Origin: Candidatus Poribacteria bacterium
GTDB taxonomy: Bacteria; Poribacteria; WGA-4E; WGA-3G
NCBI GenBank assembly: GCA_026702755.1
Contig: JAPPBX010000112.1
Location: 99,210 to 163,209, forward strand
Reading direction: 5' to 3'
Length of the DNA: 64,000 nucleotides
A model generated the notes under the pieces. That model did no database searches. It saw only the letters and a list, made by a program, of their open reading frames with translations, and was not told where the DNA came from. Below, one piece after another: positions 59,623 through 64,000 of the stretch (the stretch's first letter is position 1; each line of letters begins with the position of its first letter). The translations under genes and the position numbers were made by a program.

Positions 59623-59664
59623 CATCAACTCGTGCCTTTGAAAAATGTAGAAGACGAGTTGATG
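59623..59664. promoter_or_regulatory. 11-bp inverted repeat between RNase Z-like and mtnP genes
   Basis: CATCAACTCGT (59623-59633) and ACGAGTTGATG (59654-59664), perfect, with a 20-nt loop. Sits in the divergent gap and may be an operator. Confidence 0.45.
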
Positions 59665-59670
59665 GTTAAG

Positions 59671-59692
59671 GTCGTCAGTTATCAGTTGTCAG
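59671..59692. repeat. short 7-mer-type repeat
   Basis: AGTTATC followed by AGTTGTC and AGAAG, in the leader of mtnP. Confidence 0.5.
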
Positions 59693-59736
59693 AAGAATAA
59701 ACATCAGTCTATTCACGCCTTACGAAAGGACAAAAA

Positions 59737-60594
59737 ATGCGTATCGGAATTATTGGCGGCAGTGGTTTTTACCAGATGGAAGGCTTAACGGATATCGAAG
59801 AAATCGAGATCGAAACCCCATTCGGCAAACCGAGCGATGCCCTTATTCTGGGCAACCTTGATGGGAAGCCCGTTGTTTTCCTACCACGACACGGTGTTGG
59901 TCACCGATTACTCCCGTCTGATATTAATGTCCGTGCCAATATCTATGCTTTAAAATCGTTAGGTGTTGAATGGCTTATCTCCGTTAGTGCCGTAGGCAGT
60001 CTGCGACAAGATATCGAACCTCGCCATTTTGTTGTACCGGATCAACTCTACGACCACACCAAGGACCGGAAATCTACCTTTTTCGGCGACGGTATTGCCG
60101 CCCACGTCAGTCTCGCACATCCTTTCTGTTCACAACTAAGTTCCTTTTTAGCGTCATCAGCTACAGAAGCCGGTACGGTTGTCCATAACGGTGGTACCTA
60201 CATCTGTATGGAGGGACCGGCGTTTTCTACACAAGCGGAATCCGAACTCTACAGGCACTTCGGGTTTGACATCATTGGGATGACTGCCGCACCGGAAGCC
60301 AAACTCGCCCGTGAGGCTGAAATTTGTTACGCCGTCCTCGCATGTTCTACCGATTACGATTGCTGGCATCTTGATCACGATAACGTCACAACCGAGATGA
60401 TCCTTGATAACGTCCGTTTCAACGTTGAAACTTCTAAAAAAACGGTCCGAGCTGCTGTCGCTAAGATCCCTGAAGGTAGGCGAACCTGCGCGTGTTCAAC
60501 CGCCCTTCAATACGCACTCGCGACGCATCCCGACAAGATATCGGTCGCTAAACGACACGAGTTAAAGTTACTGTTGGACAAGTACTTGGCGTAG
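59737..60594 (+). CDS. mtnP: S-methyl-5'-thioadenosine phosphorylase
   Basis: Phosphorolysis of methylthioadenosine to adenine and methylthioribose-1-phosphate in methionine salvage. 285 residues. Begins IGIIGGSGFYQMEGL; FLPRHGVGH, NIYALKSLGVEWLISVSAVGSL, YICMEGPAFSTQAESELYR and IGMTAAPEAKLAREAEICYA are the family signatures. The C-terminal 27 nt overlap the convergent class III aminotransferase gene. GAAAGGA lies before the ATG. Confidence 0.92.
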   Translation: MRIGIIGGSGFYQMEGLTDIEEIEIETPFGKPSDALILGNLDGKPVVFLPRHGVGHRLLPSDINVRANIYALKSLGVEWLISVSAVGSLRQDIEPRHFVVPDQLYDHTKDRKSTFFGDGIAAHVSLAHPFCSQLSSFLASSATEAGTVVHNGGTYICMEGPAFSTQAESELYRHFGFDIIGMTAAPEAKLAREAEICYAVLACSTDYDCWHLDHDNVTTEMILDNVRFNVETSKKTVRAAVAKIPEGRRTCACSTALQYALATHPDKISVAKRHELKLLLDKYLA

Positions 60595-61914
60595 CGTCTC
60601 GAAGATCCTATCCGCCTCCGCTTCTGTCAGAATTAGGGGTGGTGCGATGTAAATGATGTTCTCCGGTTCGTCAACGGCGTGCCCGATTTTTCCGACGATG
60701 ACACCTTCTTCTCGCAATTGCCCCACAATTCGGTTGGTTGTCGCTGTTTCCAGATGCGTCCCATCCGCTTGAACGAGTTCCACCGCGAGCATCAATCCCT
60801 TGCCGCGGACATCACCAACAATAGATAAATCACGCAACGTTTCTAATTTCGAGTGTAGATAAGCACCTACCTTTTCGGCATTTTCCCAGAGCCGTTCCTC
60901 TTGCAGAATTTTGAGGTTAGCAACGCCTGCAGCACACGCTACTGGGTGCCCACCATAAGTGCAGACTTGGGCAAATTCTCTATTTTCATCGGTTTCCCCG
61001 AGGAATGCATTGAAGACTTTAGTTGAAGCGACACACGCACCGAGTGGTAGATAACCGCTTGTCAACCCCTTTGCCAGCGTGATGATGTCAGGCTGCACGT
61101 CCCAATGTTCGCATGCAAACATCTTTCCGGTGCGTCCAAAGCCTGTGATTACCTCGTCAAGGATGAGTAGCAACCCGTAATCGTCACAGATTTGCCGCAG
61201 TTTTGGAAAATACTCATCTGGTGGGACGATTACACCACCGCCACCGATAATGGGTTCCGCAATGACTCCAATTACCGTTTCTGGACCTTCCCATTGGATC
61301 ATCCGTTCAATTTCATCGGCGCATTCAGTGTCGCAGGACGGATAATTGAGCCCGATAGGACATCGATGGCAGTAGGGCGGATGGGCATGTAAAAACCCCG
61401 GAACAAGCGGTTCAAATGCTTTCCGTCTACGTGCTTGTCCTGTTGCCGATAGCGCGCCATACGTAAAGCCGTGATACCCACGGTAACGACTGATAATCTT
61501 GTAGCGATTTTCTCCCGGATAGGTTTGCCTGCCGTACTGCCTCGCCATTTTGATTGCTGTTTCGTTCGCCTCCGAGCCGCTGTTGGAAAAATAGACGTGG
61601 TTCAAATCACCGGGAAGGCACGCCGCGAGCTGCTCCGCTAATACAGTGGCGGGAACGTTAATCTGTGAATGTGGATAGTAAGACAGTTTTTGTATCTGCG
61701 CATAGACAGCATCCGCAATCTCCTGTCGTCCATAGCCTACATTGACGTTCCAGAGCGCGGAGTAAGCATCTAAGTATTCGTTGCCTTCCGCATCTACAAG
61801 CGTTGTCCCGTGCGCCGATTCAAAGACGACTAACGATGTTTCCTCGAGGCGTTGATGTTGAAACAGCGGATGCCACACGTGTGCTTTATCAACTTGTCTA
61901 TAGTCTTTTGTCAT
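60568..61914 (-). CDS. class III PLP-dependent aminotransferase
   Basis: 448 residues from ATG 61914 (TAGGAAA 6 nt upstream; longer start lies in repeat DNA). Omega-transaminase-type fold: VYFSNSGSEANETAIKMAR, YRGYHGFTYGALSATG, LLLILDEVITGFGRTG (Asp) and Schiff-base Lys in TLAKGLTSGYLPLGA. It carries an unusual Cys-rich insert (HPPYCHRCPIG...CDTEC, about 190-210), also known in some aminotransferases of this group, which could bind metal. The substrate may be an omega-amino acid or putrescine/taurine-like amine. Convergent with mtnP. Confidence 0.85.
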   Translation of the reverse strand: MTKDYRQVDKAHVWHPLFQHQRLEETSLVVFESAHGTTLVDAEGNEYLDAYSALWNVNVGYGRQEIADAVYAQIQKLSYYPHSQINVPATVLAEQLAACLPGDLNHVYFSNSGSEANETAIKMARQYGRQTYPGENRYKIISRYRGYHGFTYGALSATGQARRRKAFEPLVPGFLHAHPPYCHRCPIGLNYPSCDTECADEIERMIQWEGPETVIGVIAEPIIGGGGVIVPPDEYFPKLRQICDDYGLLLILDEVITGFGRTGKMFACEHWDVQPDIITLAKGLTSGYLPLGACVASTKVFNAFLGETDENREFAQVCTYGGHPVACAAGVANLKILQEERLWENAEKVGAYLHSKLETLRDLSIVGDVRGKGLMLAVELVQADGTHLETATTNRIVGQLREEGVIVGKIGHAVDEPENIIYIAPPLILTEAEADRIFETLRQVLVQQ

Positions 61915-61933
61915 ATTTTTTCCTATCGTCATT

Positions 61934-62050
61934 GGCTGTCGGAAACCATCAGCCATCAGGTCCCATCAGAAGTCACACGATCATGATGATCGTAATTGTT
62001 TGATTCCACAGCCCTCTTTGCTGATTGCTGACCGCTGACTGCTGATAGCC
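61934..62050. repeat. 7-mer-type repeat element
   Basis: Fills the gap between aminotransferase and argS. The left end has GGCTGTCGGAAACCATCAGCC, the right end TTTGCTGATTGCTGACCGC... up to GATAGCC. Core 62017-62032 is identical to 5992-6007 in the VWA gene. Confidence 0.65.
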
Positions 62051-62052
62051 AA

Positions 62053-63762
62053 CTACATAGAAACAGGCGCGGAAATGCCTAAAAGTGTTAGTCCGTTTTT
62101 CAATACGCTTTGCACGCACCCAACCAAAATAAGCCGTGCGTACGTTTTTTCCATGTCCGACGGATCCAGTACTCGGTGTTGATTGTAATATGGATGAAAA
62201 AGTCCTGCCAGTTCATGTAGATAATGTGGAATGCGATGCGCTTCCCGAGCCTCCGCGCTCAGAAGCACGATTGATGGGAACTCGGCTAATTTCCGTATTA
62301 ACTCGTGTTCCATCGGTTCTGTGAGTCGTTTTAGGGAGACATCTTCAATTGGCTTCGGTGTAATTCCCTGTTCATCTCCCTGCTCGAAAATGCTACAGCA
62401 CCTTGCGTGCGCGTATTGAATGTAGAAGACTGGGTTCTCGCTGGCGTGTGTTACTGCCAATTCCATATTGAAATCGAGGTGCGTGTTATTGGCACGCATC
62501 AGGAAAAAATAGCGCGCAACATCCACAGCGAATTGCTCGTCGACAGTCTCCGCGAGTTCGTCAATGAGATCATCAAGAGTGAGAAACTGTCCGTGGCGTT
62601 TCGACATGTCTTGCCGTTTGCCCTCTGCATCGACGAGGTTGACCTGTTGAATGATAGAAATTTCGAGCCAACCGTCGGGTAAACCGAGTGCCTTGACGAA
62701 GTTTTTGAGGCGGGTGATATGTCCTTGATGATCCGGTCCGAGCAAATCAATAACTGTTGTGAATCCTCTATCGAACTTGTCGCGGTGATAGGCAGCATCT
62801 GGCACAAAATAGGTGTATTCGCCGTTGCTCCGGACAACGACGCAATCCTTGTCATCCCCAAAATCTGTCATCCGAAACCAGGTTGCACCTTCCGCTTCAT
62901 AGAGATATTCCTTCTCGCGAAACACTTGAACGATCTCCTCCGGCTTTCCGCTGTCTCGAATCGCTTTCTCACTTGACCAGACATCGAAATTGACACCGAA
63001 ACGTTCTAAAGATGTTTTTTGCTGTGCTAAGATGTGGGCAATGCCTTTGTCCCGGAACGTTGCCACTCGCTCTTTTATCTCAAGTTGAAGATAGACATCA
63101 CCTTCTGTGTCAGCTACAGTTTGTCCGAATTCCCGAAGATATTCCCCTTGATAGCCGCCCTCCGGAATTTCTAAACCCTCTTCACCGAGTGCCTGCCGAT
63201 AACGGACATCAATTGATTCACCGAGGCGTTCCACCTGTCCACCGGCATCATTGACGTAGTATTCCCGTATGGCATTGTAGCCTATAGCATTTAGGAGATT
63301 GACGAGAGTATCCCCGACTGCCGCAGCGCGTCCACTGACGATGTTAATCGGTCCCGTAGGATTCGCACTAACGAACTCAACCTGAAGTTGTTTCCCTTCT
63401 CCTTTGTTGCAGGTGCCATACCCTGCCTGCATCGCAGCAATTATCTGGAGAGTGTCGTAGAGCCAGTCATCGGCGAGGTGAATATTGATGAAGCCAGCAC
63501 CGGCAATGTCAATTTGACGGATGGTTGGATGAGCATCAAGATTGATGTGTGTGACAATTATTTCGGCTATTTTGCGGGGTGCCATCCGTGCCTGTTTCGC
63601 GAGTCCAAGAGCAATCGGGGTCGCAATGTCCCCGTGTTCAGGCATCTTTGTTGGTGAGAACGGTATTTTTGGCACTTCGAGTATCGTGAGTTCCCCGGCA
63701 GCAACAGCCGCGTCGATCGCGCCTTCTATAAGGTCATAGATTTCTGATTTAATTGTATCCAT
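62053..63762 (-). CDS. argS: arginine--tRNA ligase
   Basis: 569 residues, normal length. An N-terminal additional domain (1-110, ADD1 of ArgRS) and a Rossmann catalytic core (VEFVSANPTGPINIVSGRAAA). In the HIGH-type motif of class I enzymes the two His are replaced: residues 140-143 are N-I-V-S where HVGH is usual. The second signature is DMSKRHGQF in place of KMSKR. The anticodon-binding helical domain (DALR-type) forms the C-terminus, with ending ...KNGLTLLGISAPVSM. A strong promoter is at 63826-63854, and no Shine-Dalgarno is evident. Identity is firm; the altered HIGH site is worth checking. Confidence 0.9.
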   Translation of the reverse strand: MDTIKSEIYDLIEGAIDAAVAAGELTILEVPKIPFSPTKMPEHGDIATPIALGLAKQARMAPRKIAEIIVTHINLDAHPTIRQIDIAGAGFINIHLADDWLYDTLQIIAAMQAGYGTCNKGEGKQLQVEFVSANPTGPINIVSGRAAAVGDTLVNLLNAIGYNAIREYYVNDAGGQVERLGESIDVRYRQALGEEGLEIPEGGYQGEYLREFGQTVADTEGDVYLQLEIKERVATFRDKGIAHILAQQKTSLERFGVNFDVWSSEKAIRDSGKPEEIVQVFREKEYLYEAEGATWFRMTDFGDDKDCVVVRSNGEYTYFVPDAAYHRDKFDRGFTTVIDLLGPDHQGHITRLKNFVKALGLPDGWLEISIIQQVNLVDAEGKRQDMSKRHGQFLTLDDLIDELAETVDEQFAVDVARYFFLMRANNTHLDFNMELAVTHASENPVFYIQYAHARCCSIFEQGDEQGITPKPIEDVSLKRLTEPMEHELIRKLAEFPSIVLLSAEAREAHRIPHYLHELAGLFHPYYNQHRVLDPSDMEKTYARLILVGCVQSVLKNGLTLLGISAPVSM

Positions 63763-63825
63763 ATCAGCAAACGTGGGATGTTTATTTACCAGTTTTCTAT
63801 AGAGTTCACATTTTCAACACGGAAA

Positions 63826-63854
63826 ATTATATCATAATAGGAAGTGTATGTCAA
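63826..63854 (-). promoter_or_regulatory. consensus promoter for argS
   Basis: Minus strand TTGACA (63849-63854), 17 nt, TATAAT (63826-63831). Leader of about 57 nt. Confidence 0.85.
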
Positions 63855-63903
63855 ATAGGGCATTCAGTTTTCAGGTTTTTATACCAAATCTGAAAAATAA
63901 TTT

Positions 63904-64000
63904 TCACGCCTCTGGAAGCCTATAAACACCCCGTCGAACCTTTACAATTTCACCGAGCCCCACAAGGCGCGTGAGTTCTGTATTGATTGCTTTTGGGTGT
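63904..64000 (-). CDS. winged-helix protein, C-terminal fragment (5' part outside window)
   Basis: On the minus strand from the right edge the frame reads HPKAINTELTRLVGLGEIVK and VRRGVYRLPEA, then TGA at 63904-63906. The L-xx-L-xx-G-x-I-x-x-V-R-R-G-V-Y-R-L pattern is the C-terminal wing of a winged helix, as at the end of AbiEi-type antitoxin N-terminal domains. Because the protein ends right after the wing it may be a small DNA-binding protein. Only 31 residues are visible. Confidence 0.6.
   Translation of the reverse strand, partial: HPKAINTELTRLVGLGEIVKVRRGVYRLPEA

Overview
The window looks like chromosomal DNA of a Gram-negative, heterotrophic environmental bacterium. The gene mix (phytanoyl-CoA-dioxygenase-like oxygenases, LamG proteins, DUF6785-type membrane proteins, Zn-free MDR dehydrogenases next to xylose-isomerase-like TIM barrels, LRR/cohesin/dockerin surface proteins with a C-terminal YPNPFNP sorting domain, CRTAC1 repeats) is what I associate with Candidatus Poribacteria or a close PVC/FCB-adjacent lineage. 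This assignment is inference from gene content; no rRNA or other phylogenetic marker beyond argS and clpB is present. No tRNA, rRNA, CRISPR array or prophage was seen.

Layout. 1-9.3 kb: end of a TSGG-repeat adhesin-like protein, then a minus-strand block with a DUF6785-type membrane protein, a BamA/TamA-like outer membrane protein, a BatA-type VWA protein and a secreted transglutaminase-like protein. 9.4-15.6 kb: methyltransferase, MDR dehydrogenase, TPR/beta-propeller lipoprotein, two small membrane proteins and a CBM9/DUF5916 outer membrane protein. 16-21.3 kb: two PhyH-like oxygenases around a minus-strand operon (DUF202, MDR dehydrogenase, WD40, sugar epimerase-like). 21.7-25.4 kb: TenA/CADD-like protein, NTF2-like protein, a toxin-antitoxin remnant, HAD hydrolase, SUMF1-domain protein, TPR protein. 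25.5-30.6 kb: ECF sigma factor, anti-sigma factor, double-VWA protein, purN, TIM-barrel epimerase and a small GLD3-like protein. 30.6-37.5 kb: two related giant surface proteins. 37.7-39.2 kb: an IS605-type element carrying only tnpB. 39.3-43.7 kb: paired LamG proteins, ADP-ribosylglycohydrolase, CRTAC1-like protein. 43.9-48.7 kb: clpB with small genes, Uma2, trpA. 48.7-56 kb: aldo/keto reductase, TPP enzyme, DUF4861-like lipoprotein and a four-gene sugar-nucleotide/glycosyltransferase run. 57-64 kb: TPR lipoprotein, RNase Z-like protein, mtnP, class III aminotransferase, argS and the end of a winged-helix protein.

Themes. Envelope and surface functions dominate (OMPs, lipoproteins, LRR/cohesin/dockerin, LamG), with small-molecule oxidoreductases. 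Strong sigma-70-type promoters (TTGACA, 16-18 nt, TATAAT) are readable in front of many genes; in three cases the predicted transcript starts at or within a base or two of the start codon, suggesting leaderless mRNAs. The DNA is dense in short non-coding repeats of at least four families: a nested inverted repeat of about 245 bp, a 27-nt GTAGGGG palindrome, a GGCGAGGAT/ATCCTCGCC element, and elements ending in inverted arrays of degenerate 7-mers. Several are read through in-frame by genes or supply stop codons.

Most notable for follow-up: the di-heme/LRR/cohesin/dockerin protein and its paralogue, a PhyH protein with the HxG metal site seen in Fe/alpha-ketoglutarate halogenases, the TnpB lacking the canonical RuvC-II glutamate, the ArgRS with an NIVS in place of HIGH, the truncated MazF joined to a HAD gene, and the repeat families.
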